Assembly: GCA_037447655.1 (NCBI GenBank)
Contig: JBBHKE010000714.1
Span: forward strand, 1-64,000
Direction of reading: 5' to 3'
Length of the DNA stretch: 64,000 nucleotides
Source: Zygnema cylindricum
Taxonomy: Eukaryota > Streptophyta > Zygnematophyceae > Zygnematales > Zygnemataceae
Shown here in pieces: positions 12,101 to 24,694 of the stretch (the first letter of the stretch is position 1; the number at the start of each line of letters is the position of its first letter). Under the pieces are notes generated by a model that did not search any database, had not been told where the DNA came from, and saw only the letters and a program-made list of their open reading frames with translations. Position numbers and translations under genes: made by a program.

Positions 12101-14166
12101 AAAGCTCATGAATGGTGTCATCATGCCTGGTAAGTAACCTGTCGGATTTTTCCAAACTGTCGAACCCGATATAGTAACACCGGCCAGGTTCTTATCACAG
12201 ATTATAAACCACAAATAGTACATCCCTGTCTTTGTGATGATGATCTCATCTGATGCTAGGCTTGATGGCATCAAAACGGTATCGTTTCCTTGAAAATTGA
12301 AATCAATTACACGGGGCCACTGCAAAACGCCAAAATCGATTGAAACCAGACTTGTTCAGGGCATCCCACCTAAGGAGTTTCTGTATTTTCTCCAACTCCG
12401 GAAAAGCTGAAGCTATGAAAGACTTTAGTATACAGAGCCAGATACATAAGGAAAAATGTTGAGCTGTTTGCCTTAGTTTTATATGCAGCAACTTATGAAA
12501 ACATAACTGACCAACAACGATAACCCAAAGGCAACATAAAATTTACAACCACAAATTGACATTTCATTTAACATGGATAGAAATGATATTTTGGGTGATA
12601 AGATAGAGCTTGGTCTCATCAAAATTGCAAAACAATAGAAATGCCATATGCAAGTGTCAGTGAAACAATTTTAGCCACAGATATACTTTTGGCTTTACTG
12701 CAGGACAAAGAAAAATATAATCTCTGACAATACATAATCAACAAATCAGCAGCTCTAGTTCACTGATAGGGTAGAACTTCACCATGTTGTCCCCAGCATT
12801 CGGCTTCACAATAACTTTGCCAGGAGAACAGCCCGTTTTTTTAACGAGCTCTTGAGAGCAGCAAAAGGAGCGCACATCTTGGGCAGATGTGTATCCAACA
12901 CGGCGTCGATCTCCCACTTCAAACATCAAAGCTTGCACAAGGCCTGTGTCTCCATCAGAAGGGCTGTGCTCCTCAGCCTCTGACACCGGTCGAGTAAACT
13001 TCATGTTGTCAAAACTGTATTAATGACATCACATAACAGCGATAAGGAGCACTAAGTGTCTTTTTTGAAAGGAATGAAGGATGAAAGAGAACCTCCACAT
13101 ACTCATTGATGATATGTCAACCTAAACGTCCATTAACGAGCACAGCCAGTATTTAATAGATAATTACGTCGAAAGCAGCAATGTATAGACTAATCAACCA
13201 CTTTGCAGTATTATTACCAGCATTTCTAACCAGACCTCAGGTGTTAAGTTCTGTTTCTTCTGTGAAAAATGAGATTTTCAACCATGCAATGGTTAGTGAA
13301 GGCCTACTTCTACATTCGAATATAAAAAGGCACTGAATAAGCTCACTAGTTTAGAGGCCTTCGATAAATTTAAGGGTAAAAACATGTGCTTACAAACAGA
13401 TCAAGCGAGATGCATAACTAGGCAGGAGTCTCCTGTGCAGGTTCCGTAACATTGCAGTCTATAAGGGATCTGCTCTATGCTAGAGGTTTCGGAGCAAGAC
13501 ACGCTGAGTATTCTTCTGCCTCCCATTTGATATGTAAAGTAAGTCGGCGTCTGACGAGCAAAACGGCAACAACGCAGAAGCTCCAGCTACACCATACAAC
13601 CTAAAATAACATTCTGAATTCTGAGAGCTCCAACCTTTTGGGAGTAATATGTTCATAATAATGAGATCTGAAGACCATTAAATCAATTACTGTGTCGTAC
13701 AAAACGTCATTCTTTTCTGGCAATCAAAAGTACGACCGAGATCTGAGGAGAAAAAACCATCGCACCTAACCACACAAAAGACTTGCCCATCATGTCTCTT
13801 CGGGGTATTGTGCAAATATGTGAAATATGCTGCCATAATGAAATCTGAAGCTCACTGTCAATCAGTAACATCGTTGCAAAACGTCATTATTTTCCAGCGA
13901 CCAAAAGTACAGAGGGAGATCTGCATGGACACGACTTCAATGCCTTACCGCACGTAAGACTTGCCATTTGCGATTCCCTTGGGAATATTGTGCCACCGTG
14001 CGACCACGCTGGGGGTGGAAGCGAACAGTCCCTCGCGTCCGCCGCGGAACAGCCACGCGTCAGCAGTCTGGAAAAAATTTGTGCCCTTGTACGGATGCAC
14101 AGCAGCTTGTGCAACCACCACCAGTGCGGAAAGGAGCCCAAGACGTACCACCGCAGGCATCGCCAT
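9177..14166 (-). CDS. GOST / lung-seven-transmembrane family protein
   Basis: Seven-helix membrane protein of the GOST family (plant lung-seven-transmembrane receptors, animal TMEM87/GPR107 relatives), expected in Golgi or endosomal membranes; its function in plants is poorly defined. Eight exons (minus order): 13949-14166, 12783-13014, 12083-12319, 11509-11799, 10988-11173, 10581-10676, 10004-10140, 9177-9345; total 1566 nt, 521 residues, all phases consistent. Residues 1-21 form a signal peptide (MAMPAVV...AQA). A lumenal GOLD-like domain with several Cys (SFCCSQE, TGCSPG) follows to about residue 210, then seven hydrophobic segments to about residue 460. The signatures TVWKNPTGYLPG, SMGFGVVRPTLGG and FNERWQSDWITSAFW are strongly family-like. 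The last 55 residues form an acidic, Asp/Glu-rich cytosolic tail. The closest recalled relatives are the plant At1g72480-type proteins. Confidence 0.93.
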
Positions 14167-14612
14167 GGCGTGGCAAAGAGAAGGAGGGGGAAAGAGAGAA
14201 GACGCTGGCAGATCTTGGAGAATGGCCCCTGAAGGCCGTGGCCTTAACGGTACACTACAGTACAGTAACGCTGTTGCAGCTTCTGCGGGCGAAGGAAAGA
14301 AACAGCCAAACAGTTTTACAGTAGGAGACGAAGATGCCCATGTCGATCTGTTCTGCAGGAGTTCAGTTCACCGTGGATTGACATTCGCGTTAACGACACT
14401 AATACCAGTGCAGAGAAAGTGCCCGGATAGAAGTCAAACAAATCAAGGGACTAAAAGCACGCTCGAAAGAGATCTTAACCGTAAAATAACAGTCGAAGTG
14501 GACCTGGATAGGTCGGAAAACCACCTGATAGTGTTCATCACTTCGAAAAGACAACAAAATAAACGTCGCGGGCGTCTCGTAGCTTTGCCCTTTTGGGTTA
14601 AATACTTAAATT

Positions 14613-15149
14613 CATAGTTCAAAAGTAGGCGTTTTTATGGTAGGCCTTTGGTAGGCGCACAAAACTTGCGCAGAGTAGGCACTATGTGTGTGCGTTGTGC
14701 ACACCCCTGTACGAACGTACGAATCTGACGTATCATCATAGTACAGCGCACGCCGCCGGACGAAATTTTTTAGCGAACTGACACGGCGTAGGATGACATT
14801 CCGGGGGAAAAAAAACCCGGAAAAAAAACGCGGACGTAAGTCCTATCGTAAGTTGTGTTATGGGCTTTTCATGCTATCTTCTTAGATCGCTACTTTGATC
14901 AGCGACAGTCCGATTGTCCCAATCTAACGGCTTAAATAAAAAATACCTCAAAACTCACGGAAAAATAAAAATTTGTCCGAATGTTTTTCAAAATTTAGAC
15001 ATGACGTTTAATTCTCTATCGATCGATGTGCAACTCACTATTATTTTTTATTTTGCTAAAAATACAATGTGGGTCTTAAGGCCATATTGTATGTTTTGCG
15101 TACAATAGGCATATTGTATGGGCCTACTTTCACCTACTTTTGAACTATG
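14613..15149. mobile_element. hAT-like MITE, copy 1 (537 bp)
   Basis: Terminal inverted repeats CATAGTTCAAAAGTAGG and its complement bound the element. It is flanked by cTTAAATT (14605-14612) and gTTAAATT (15150-15157), an 8-base target duplication with one mismatch, as expected for the hAT superfamily. A second copy lies at 36905-37164 in the opposite orientation. The interior has stacked palindromes around ACAATATG/CATATTGT (15064-15120) and no credible transposase frame. Confidence 0.82.
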
Positions 15150-15447
15150 GTTAAATTAAAGTAATTAGTAATTATACTTTTTTTTCGTACTATATTTTTC
15201 AATAAATTAAAAATTTGTTGTGCTGTTAGGATGATATCCCATGGAGTCAGTTCTTCGGTTGCACAGAGCTATCGGCTACATAACGGAAAAAACCGAAAAA
15301 TGGAATTGCTCATATGTTGAGGGCGAATCGTACATTTTTTGGATAAATCGCATGTTAACTTAGTACAGTACAATACTGTAGTTTACATAAAAGTTGTATC
15401 ATCTATACGATTTACCCTCAAAATGAGGGTCGAAATCTCGGGTGTAA

Positions 15448-17188
15448 AGGTATGTCCCCATGTGCATAAGTAAGGGTTTTTTCTGTCGTTTTCTTGTAAA
15501 ACTTAGGGCCGTACTACCTTAGTTGCAACCGTACGAATGAATCGTAAATGTTAGAGTATAATTTGCGTCATCTCAAATTTAGGATGTATGAAAATTTGTC
15601 GTCTTGTGTTTTTCGACCCACTTCCACGAAAAAAAACGTCATCTTCAACATTACGTTTAAAACACATGCGCGATGTGTTTAAAAACTAGGTATTTTCGAT
15701 AAACAAATAGGAACATATATTTGCACGTGCTGTAATTTTCGAAAAAATATCATACGATTTCCAAGGACAAAAAAAAGTACAAAATTCGTTGTGTTTTGTC
15801 CGTTTGCGTTCGAATGCGACGAAAAAAAGTACACAATTTGTTTGGTTTTGTCCGTTTTCGTCCAATCCGGGTTTCTTTTTTGCAGGGGTCTTCAAATTCC
15901 GATGCCATTTCACGTCGACGGGATAGGAGACGCAAAGGCAAAGTGCATCGTCTTCAACCGTGAAACGACACAGGCTGGAAGGCGGTACAGTACATCTACA
16001 ATGTCACGATAAGACATGCGGCGTCACAAGCAATTCCAAAAAATAACGTGCGATCACATATTGTAGATGTTGACAGCCGTCACGGGTGTTGTTGACTTAT
16101 ACAATCGTCACAAGTGTAAGTTACGATTTCGTCCTTAGGGTACGTCCCCATATATTAAATTATCGACTTTAACCCGTCGTTTTCACCCAAAACGCAGTTC
16201 CGTACGAGATAAACTTTAGTCGTACAAAAAAATAAATTCTTTAAAAGTACAACAAGCTTCAAGTCGATACTTTAAATGTACTTCATGTTTGTCGTCATGT
16301 GAACGCATTTTGGCGTTTTCCTTTTTTCGACCCTCGAGCAAGATAATCCAGCCCGTCAATTCAAAAATCACCTCGCGACCTGCTTTCAAGGAAAGTACCG
16401 CCCAAACAACGAATGAAAATTTACCCACGCACGCGCCACACGAGTGGGAAAATTTTAGGTCGAGGGAGAGTACTCGCTATTTTTCTCCCTGCCCGTCACG
16501 TGCATGTACGGAAAAGACAAGGATGTACGGAAAAAAATCTGCAGGGGTCTCGGGCCTCCAATTTCATTCATGGGTCCTCGGTAGAATTTTGCATCGTCGT
16601 CGCCTCTCCCCTCTCCCTCTCACACTATCACTACTATCTCATACTTTTTAGCATGAGGCACGACAAAACAGGTATGAAATGAAAGATATTTGAAAAATAA
16701 TTGTTTTGACTACCTTTATGTATATTTTCATGGCAAGTAGAGCGGAAAAAAGTAGAGAAAACAAAATCTGGTTTCCATGGCCGAAAGTTCTTGAATTTGT
16801 GACGTCACAAGTGAGCGTGACGTCACAATGTTACAAAACCCTAAACATCCGCCATGTCACAAATTATAAAAATGTAGACGTCTACGACTGTCGCTTTTTT
16901 TGTTGGCGTCATCAATTTTGTAGTCGTAGTCAACCGTCACAAATTGTACCTACGTCTACAACCGTCACATGTCAAAGTTACGATTTCATTTTCGCACATA
17001 GGGACGCTTTTCAAAGTAGTACGGAACATTTCACTACAGTCCAAAGTACTTTTTCAAAGTATCGCTTACATGGGGACGTACCCTTACATACGTACCCTTA
17101 CATAGGGACACTTGAAAACCGGGTCCGACGGATCCGCGCTAAAGGACAAAGTAAGTTAGCTAAGTTACAAGTACATGGGGACATACCC
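15448..17188. mobile_element. PIF/Harbinger-like MITE, outer host of a nested copy
   Basis: The left end AGGTATGTCCCCATG (first base changed from G) and right end CATGGGGACATACCC are inverted repeats flanked by TAA at 15445-15447 and 17189-17191. This 3-base TWA duplication is characteristic of PIF/Harbinger. Removing the complete element at 16138-17083 and one TTA copy leaves about 790 bp of outer element. No transposase is visible. Confidence 0.7.
16138..17083 (+). mobile_element. PIF/Harbinger-like MITE, complete copy (946 bp)
   Basis: The inverted termini GGGTACGTCCCCAT and ATGGGGACGTACCC are flanked by TTA on both sides (16135-16137 and 17084-17086). The body contains repeated CGTCAC/GTGACG-type motifs and a GACGTCAC palindrome, but only short open frames. 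The same body recurs at 47853-50387 (interrupted), at 50503-51451 (inverted) and, truncated, at 71-511. That makes this an active or recently active small non-autonomous family. Confidence 0.88.
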
Positions 17189-17336
17189 TAATTATCAGTT
17201 CTTTCCTTCCTTGGAAGGAGCAATCATGACAAGCGATCATAACCACTTACCGGAATGCTGACAATCATCGCAATGCAATAATTTGAAAATGTCGTCGTTG
17301 GAACGAAGCTTTTTCTCGACAACGCTTTCTCCGGGG

Positions 17337-17445
17337 ACAATTAAAACGGGGCTCTTCACTTCTCCACATTTGACTTGTGGTGGCGACGTAAGCCTCACAC
17401 CAGATGTCGCGTGACTTTGGGCAGTCGTACCTTACCGTACTATAC
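17337..17445. repeat. 109-bp direct repeat, copy 1, upstream of 5'-nucleotidase
   Basis: This copy is almost identical to 17585-17693 (offset 248 bp); one G/C difference near the right end is evident. On the minus strand it lies in an open frame that continues to about 17251 and ends at a good GT donor (CATTCCG/GTAAGTGG). That frame encodes a possible metal-binding pattern KCGEV...LHCDDCQHSG. It could be an exon of a truncated minus-strand gene whose remainder was displaced by the MITE at 15448-17188; no start codon fits that frame. Confidence 0.6.
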
Positions 17446-17584
17446 ACCGCCATTTGTTTTGCTTTGTTTTGTTTTTATAGCTGCTGGCTCTTGTAGTCTT
17501 TAAATGTTCAATTTCTCTTTTTCACCCCCTTTGTACTTTGATGGTTTTTCCATCGCACATAATGTAATAAAGTACACTACTTCT

Positions 17585-17693
17585 ACAATTAAAACGGGGC
17601 TCTTCACTTCTCCACATTTGACTTGTGGTGGCGACGTAAGCCTCACACCAGATGTCGCGTGACTTTGCGCAGTCGTACCTTACCGTACTATAG
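17585..17693. promoter_or_regulatory. 109-bp direct repeat, copy 2, in the 5'-nucleotidase 5' flank
   Basis: This second copy of the 17337-17445 repeat ends 42 bp before the predicted start codon of the 5'-nucleotidase. It must therefore form part of that gene's promoter or leader. It contains CTCACACCAGATGTCGCGTG and TACCTTACCGTACTATA. Whether the duplication carries promoter elements cannot be told from sequence alone. Confidence 0.5.
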
Positions 17694-17735
17694 TGTATTC
17701 CAACGCGGCGCTCAGGCGCTCTCTTGTGCTCCGCC

Positions 17736-20700
17736 ATGGCGAGCCCGGGCACTCTTCGTGCTCTTCTTCGCACCTGTGGGCGAAGCAAGCGACTGGACAT
17801 TTTGAAGCCGTATAATGCTTGCGGGATCAACAGATTTTTCAGTGATTCTCGAGGAATTGAGTTGACCACAGCCGGTTGTGGAATTGGAAGTAAAACTGTT
17901 AGAAGCAGGTATTTCACTGTTGGAGCTGAAAATATCGATGGAACCTCTAGGACAGTTAATCCGGAAGAGCTAAAAAAAGAAGGCAATCGGGTAGGCAGTG
18001 ATACAGGAGCTGCGGCAGACATGAAGCTGAAAGGACTTCTGTCAAAGTTTGAGGTTGCTCGGCGAGCATTTGAAAAAATTCCGGACAGTGTTAAGGCTAT
18101 TCCGAAGATGGATCCTTGTGGTAAGTGCCTTAAAAAGTTGCAATTTTATACATAAGGGGGCTGGCATTTGTTGGACAGTGGAAAATGTTGGATCCTCATT
18201 CCGGTGCTGCATTTACCTGCTTTATTGTTTTTGAGTAGTGAAGTTGCTCCTTTCAGCCTCTTTCATGATTCCATTGCTTTTCTTTGTGAGGATAGGTTTC
18301 TGCCCGTGTCAAACATTAGCTTTGTCTTTACATCGCCACAAGAAAAAATGGTTCCCTTCAAGCTTCCAATCCTTGGATCGAAATGGTACTCAATGAAGAA
18401 AAGCTGGGATTGCCAGCAAATAATTTTAGTGAACTTTGTGTTCCAGGTATCTATGCAAATCACAATCTACGATTGGATGGCATAAAGGTCTACGGTTTCG
18501 ACTACGACTATACCTTGTGAGAATCATTTTCCTTCTCTCTGCATACCAGATCCGTGAACAGATACTAACGTCCTTTACCATGTACGCTGCCCATGGCTAT
18601 TAGTGTCAAACATTTGTTGGGCAGTTAACGCTGTGTTCAACCATTGGATTATTTTTTTTGAGACAGGCATTGAGAGTTAACGGTTTTACCTTTCTATCCT
18701 GATGTCACAATGAAACAACGGTAACTGCATTTAACAATACTAGCGATGGGGAGTGTGCCATTAAAGCTCCTGCCATATTAGTGTTCATTTATGTCAGAAA
18801 CTCCCCAATTAGTAGTCAATAATCAGTCACTCTGTCGGAACTCACTTTTTCCTGGTGGTAGACAGGTTTTTTTTTGCAAAATTCAGGAGTGAAATGGTTT
18901 GTGACCTTGTGTTCTTGATTACGGTACGGTTTAGAAAGTCCATTGATACTAGATTGTGGTGGACCAACCTTTGGAATCCTACTTTCACCCCTGAGTGCAG
19001 TCATGTATCAAAAATTAAGGAACAATTTGACACTCTAGATCGATGTACTGCCAAGGTTGAGAAGTGTTTTTTTAAGACACAAATTTATTTATTTTCAGAA
19101 ATAAATAATAGAAAACTCAGTTATGTTTCTGTAGTGTGAGTCACTGTGATGACACTGGCTTTTTTGCTTTTCCAGGCTTCTGTTCCGAATTTATGGCGGT
19201 TGCATTTAGTCATGATTTAAATTGCCCGCAAGTTAAAGTCCTATAATCATAAAATTTTCAATACGAAGTGGGGTTGGAACTTGCTTTGGTTTCTGTATTG
19301 GTAGGTTAAATAGACGTTTGCCTCTATTGATAGATTAATTGTTTTTTTTTGTCCTTGTACTTTTTGTAACTTAACAAAGATTTTAGATATTTACATAAAT
19401 GTGATAGCTTTACGTGGTCCTTCATGTTTTTATTGTACATTTCCACCATTTTATTAGAACTTGTTTATCTGACTTTCGCCTCCAGAGCCTTTCTGATGGA
19501 TGTTTTTTTTTTCATATTTTTTTTTGGAATGAATTCCCTTCTCAGTTTTCCCGTTAATGGCCACTAAGCTTGTTAATCAACTCTTGCAGTACTCTTCATG
19601 AGATGATTTAACCGGAATTATCATCGCTACATGCTAGTAAGAAGGAGGATTTTTCCAGGAATATTGTTTGCTAGTTCCCGGTTAATACTGTGTTTAATTT
19701 AATGCAATTTCAAAATGGATCGTACAGGAGAATGTCAGGGATGATTTAGTTTGGTTATGTGGAATGTTTTAAGAGAGATGTTTTTGTTGGGGAGGGTTCA
19801 GGGCTCACTATACTCAAGCACTGCATACTCTCATTTATGATCTTGCGAAGGAACACCTTGTGAAAGAGGTATAATCATAGATAGCCTTACATTGTCTCTT
19901 TCTTTACGAAATAATCATTGTAAATGTTATTATTTCCTGTCTATATGACCAACCTTCATATGAGGTTTGTACAAAACATTTAATCTATACTTATCTTGGG
20001 TTTGTTCCTCATCTATTTTCAGTCTAATGTGACAGTTGCGATACCCAGAGTCGTGTTTGGACTTCAAATACGACCCAACATTTCCAATTCGGGGACTTTA
20101 TTACGATAGAAAAACGGGTTTTCTCCTCAAACTTGACTTTTTCCATACCGTTGAACCAGGAGCCTGCTTCTTTGGTCGTCGTCAGGTAACAAATTATTTT
20201 CCACTAACTCTTTCTATGCGATTCTTCTCTTAAATTTACGAAGAAAACATCGAGTGAACCTCCTGTCTCCTCTGTAAATCTCTTCCTCCTCCTCCCTCCT
20301 CTGGGTTCTGAGTGAACCTCTAACATTCTGACCTCTTCTCTGTTGAACATAGTTTTTTTTTGCATGACATGGTTGAAGCAAAACTCATTCGTACCTTTTC
20401 ATGTCAGTGAATTGTTAAATAGAGGACCTTTTCGGGTCTTTTTTTGGTTAGGAGGATTTATTTGGTTTTTTATGAGGAACCTTTTGGAATTATTTGGGAT
20501 GTTTTGTTGCTGAATGTAAGGTTTTTGCGCTGAAGAAGATGGAGGGAGAGGGGCTGACCAGGTGACTCAGGCGGAGCTGGATGCAGAATATGGGGGCAGC
20601 CACATCAGTATCCACCACACGCCCAATTTGGCGCCGCTTTTCGACCTCTTTGCACTCAGTGAGGTGGGAACCTGAGTCCCCCCTTCAAATAGACTTTGAA

Positions 20701-23700
20701 TTGAACTTATAACCCTGAACAGTGAGCTATTACTTCTGTACGGCACTGGAAAGACACTCACTGACAGCGAAAACAAAAGTACATATACATAAAACACGCA
20801 CACAGGCACATATACACACATATACATGCATATACATGCATATATATGCATATATATATACACTGTGTGTGTGTATGTGCGTGTGTGTGTGCGCGCGTGT
20901 GTGTATTTGTACATATAATTTATAATGGATTTATGTATGTCTATGTTTTCTCTGTTTGGTGATGCGACGTGCAAATTTTGATTTCCAGAGACACTGTCAG
21001 TAATCCTCCAGCCCAACAGAGACGAGCCCTTTTCTTTCCCTTTTTCTTTTTTGTTTTGTTTTTGTCTCTGTTTTTTGGCCATATTGACCTTCTCGAATGC
21101 AGGGGTTTGAGTCCAGACATGCCTTATCTCCGATGTGATTCAACATTTTGTGGATCGACGCCTCGATTTCGATTCGTCCTATGTGTATGAGGATGTGAAG
21201 CGATGCATCGACCATGTGCATCGCTCCCAGAGCATGCATCGGCAGATTCTGCGAGATCCCGCCAAGTATCTCGTCAAGAATGTGAACTTTCATCAACCTT
21301 CAAAGGCAACTTGTTTAACAGGATTTTCAGGATTTTTCCTTTCTTTTTTTTTGTTTTTTTCTGGATTTTTTGATGATTTGAGTTTTTTTAAGGTGTTCCT
21401 TCTTTTTCTTAATATTTCAAGATAAAGTTCTTATGAGGAAATAGAACCGGAAGCTTTGCTCTTCGAGTTGCACATAGTCCACGTCATTCAGAACTGGATT
21501 AGAATTAACAACACTAATATAAACCCACGTTAATAGTTCTTTGACGCTAATAACGATACACAGTGTAGTGTGTTGTAAAATATTTGTTCACGATACACAA
21601 TTGCAGTGTGATACTGCGGTATTAAGGTACAATTATCCTGTACTTTTCCAAATTGTACCTGTTTTAAGTGAACACTAAACAGGTAATTTGAACCTTAAGA
21701 ATTGAATTTTCCATCAAATTCAATGTGAGGATTTATGACTCTTCCGACATTGTGGTCAGTGTTATACTTCTCTACCATTACTTCTTCAGTCTTTTAAAAG
21801 TAGCGTCTTTTCAAACGCTTCATATATTTTTCCACTGAGCTGTACATGAATGTATTGAATATCAAAGATCGTTTTTGACCCTGACAGTAATGCTTTTTTT
21901 GCTGAGACTCTATTGACTCTGATAGACATTCTTTTCAATACCATCTGTCTCTTGGATTGTGGGGCAAACAATCCCTTTTTGGGCGCTCGTTGAGGGCTTG
22001 TGAGACCGAAACATTTAGTTGTTTGCAGACGGTCAAATGGTCAAAGTGGGTAATGTTGAGAGAGGGGGGGCTGTGATTGGCAGGAAGCCATGAAGGAACT
22101 TTTGATGGAACTGCGAAACTCTGGAAAACAACTTTTTATGTTAACTAATTCGCCTTTTCCTTTTGTGGATGGAGGAATGAGATTTCTCTTTCAGGTGATT
22201 TTGACATCCCTGGCTTTTCCCCATATTAGAACATTAAAGTTCTTATAATACTTGTACAAGAAGTTTTAACTTGAGGTTTGAAAAGTGTATACTGGTATAA
22301 AACTTCTTGAAATGTCATGTTTTATCTTGTGATTTAAAGAAGGGGCGAGAGGCTTTTTTCTGCAGGATGATGGCTCACAGGGAGAGTCGTGGCGACATCT
22401 TTTCGATGTCATCATTGCTTTGTCGGATAAGCCAAATTTTTACCAATCAAATCGCCCATTCAGGTTTGGAAAAACCGATCTCCTCATATCCAAAAACTGT
22501 CATTTGGCTTTTGGCAATCTCTCCAAATGGACGAGGACAAGAATTTTTTATCAAAGATCATTACTGTTCTCTTTTTTTTTTTTTTTTTTTAATGTAGGGT
22601 AGTCAAATGAACCAGCTTATTGGAGATTCTATCCCTCTCTCAAGCCGCCCTTAACAATATTAACTGTGACTATTCGTTTTGTGGGTTTTGAATTTTGCAG
22701 GACTTACAACAGCCAGGGTGACAATCTCTCCTTCCGTCGCGTCACGTCTTTTAAACGCGGCGGTGTTTACTACCACGGCTGTTTGAGGGACTTTCTGGAA
22801 ATCACAAATTACAGGGGCTCAGAAGTGAGAATTTTTCCAGTTCCTTAATTTGCTAATGTAATTATTTTAGTGAATCGTTATTAGAGTAATGAAATTATCA
22901 GTGTCGATGCGAAATTAGTATTGATGAATTTAAATAAGTAGAAATGATGTGCACGCTTTCTGATTGTTGTGGAATTAGTATTAATGATACTATTTTATGG
23001 TCAACTGCCAAGATAAACCGGCAATGAATCTGTGTTACTAGCCCTAATAGCGATTTAAGGTATTCTGTACTGGTTTCACTTTGTTGATTTTAAAAAGACA
23101 GCTGCAGCTAAAAGATGGGGATGACTTAAGAGGTTGGAATGGGAGTCCACCAAGAATCCCTTCTCTCCCCTGTGTTTGATGCTTTTTGTAGCGGAAAGCA
23201 GCGATCAATTTCTCAAAAAAAATCATAGTAGCCTAAAAGAGAACTTTAGCATCGAAACTTTTGGAGAAACGTGGAGGAAGTTCTCAAGAAATTCTGAAAA
23301 CGCTTCTGCAACTTTTGTACGAATTTTACAAAGTTTTATTTTTTATGATTTCATGAATTTTTACTCTTTGTGATCTACAGATTCTATGGCTGGATGATAG
23401 CTCTGTTTCTGTTAGAGTTCTAATGGAAAGTGGCGAATATTCCATTGACAGGTGTTGTACTTTGGAGATCAAGTATACACGGACCTCCGAGGCCCACAAA
23501 GGGCTGGATGGAGAACAGCAGCCATCATCCATGAGCTGGAGGTGAGAAAGAGAGAGGGAGAGAGAGAATCGAGACAGGAGAGGAAGGAGAGAAAGTGGAG
23601 AAGAGCAGAGAGAGCGAGGGAAATTTAGGGTCGATTTCAGCTCATCCTTGGGAAGCAGTGAGTCCTCAATCGTGGGATAAGAAAGAGAGGCTTCTCTCTG

Positions 23701-24694
23701 GTTATATTTGCATTCCCGCGATCACTGGGACTTTCAAGCTTTCCCTCCCTCCCTCCCTTCCTCCCTCCCTCCCTTCCTCCCTCCCTCCCTTCCTCCCTTC
23801 CTCTCCCTCTCTTTTTTATTTTCCTGCTTTCCCTCCCTCCCTCCCTCCCTCCCTCCCTCCCTCCCTCCCTCCCTCCCCGTCTCCTTCCCTCCCTCTCACA
23901 CCCTCTTCTCCTCTCTTCTCCTCTCCTCGCCTCTCTTCCTTAACTGAGGTACAATGAGAGTGGGCGGGAATGTGTGGTATGCAGAGAGACATCACAATTT
24001 CCAACAATCCAGAATATCGTTTTCATCAGGTTTGTATCCAAAACTTCAAACCTTAATGCAGGAAGGAAAGTTAGAGAGGCGATAATTGTAAACACCAAAT
24101 TCCATCTGTATGTTCATACAACATGCACATGCCATCTTTGTACAGCGAGCAATGGACATTCTTTCCAACTGAATAATAATCTATGCCTGAAGATAGCAAC
24201 CAATTGGCCGGTTTTTGTCAGTTAAAGTACATTGCATTGGATGCAGGCAAAGTACCATGTGGTCCAAGATATTCTCGGAGAGTTCCATAAACTCCCACAT
24301 GGAGCCGTAAGTCCGGAGCAAGAGGAGCTTTTCTCGGGACTTAATGCCGTCAGAGCCGATGCTCGAGCAAAAATGAGAGCCATGTTTAATCCGTACTTCG
24401 GGTCTCCCTTTCTAACCAGCAGTGGAAAAGAATCGGCCTTTGCATATAATGTCCAGCGATATGCTGATGTTTATACAAGCAAGCTTGAGAACTTCTCTAA
24501 AGTGCTTTGTGACGCGTGGTTATACACACCATATGATGTGAAGATACTGCCTCATCATATTAAGGTAAGTTCACTGTTCACTATTTGGTTCGATTTTTCA
24601 GCATCCTGTGTTTCACTTCACATGTCCGTTTTACCTTTCGCTCACTCGAGGGAGTGGCTGACTGCAGGTGGGTCCTGTGCATATTGTGGACTGA
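17736..24694 (+). CDS. HAD-superfamily 5'-nucleotidase (subfamily IG)
   Basis: Likely purine/IMP-GMP-type 5'-nucleotidase that removes phosphate from nucleoside monophosphates. Thirteen exons: 17736-18120, 18447-18516, 19802-19868, 20036-20185, 20562-20663, 21117-21281, 22084-22194, 22366-22463, 22701-22824, 23452-23541, 23985-24029, 24247-24564, 24668-24694; 583 residues, consistent phases. The ATG at 17736 sits in a strong GCCATGG context. The first ~60 residues are Arg/Ser-rich and look like an organelle presequence. HAD motif I is DYDYT (about 147-151, nucleophile first Asp), motif II is LTNS (about 333-336), and motif IV is FGDQVYTDLRG (about 428-438). Other family signatures are RYPESCLDFKYDPTF, VQHFVD-like IQHFVD, and SAFAYNVQRYADVYTSK. 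The final 27-bp exon (ending HIVD) is the weakest; an alternative terminal exon begins near 24994. Confidence 0.92.
20782..20912. repeat. AC/AT/GT microsatellite in 5'-nucleotidase intron
   Basis: Alternating purine-pyrimidine tract, CA-rich then ATATATGC-rich then GT/GC-rich, between exons 5 and 6. It could adopt Z-form or cruciform structure. It produces long false frames on both strands. Confidence 0.85.
23741..23900. repeat. CCCT/CCTT pyrimidine tract in 5'-nucleotidase intron 10
   Basis: About 160 bases of nearly pure C/T built from CCCT units lie just upstream of the 45-bp exon 11. It may act as an extended polypyrimidine tract for that small exon, or simply be a simple-sequence expansion. 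Confidence 0.85.

Noticed and set aside
13961-14617. 218-codon plus-strand frame opposite the GOST first exon
   Set aside because: It is antisense to a strongly supported signal-peptide exon, has no recognisable domain, and runs into a MITE.
20567-21082. 171-codon minus-strand frame with Tyr/Thr/His/Val repeats
   Set aside because: It is the translation of the AC/AT/GT microsatellite and of an antisense 5'-nucleotidase exon.
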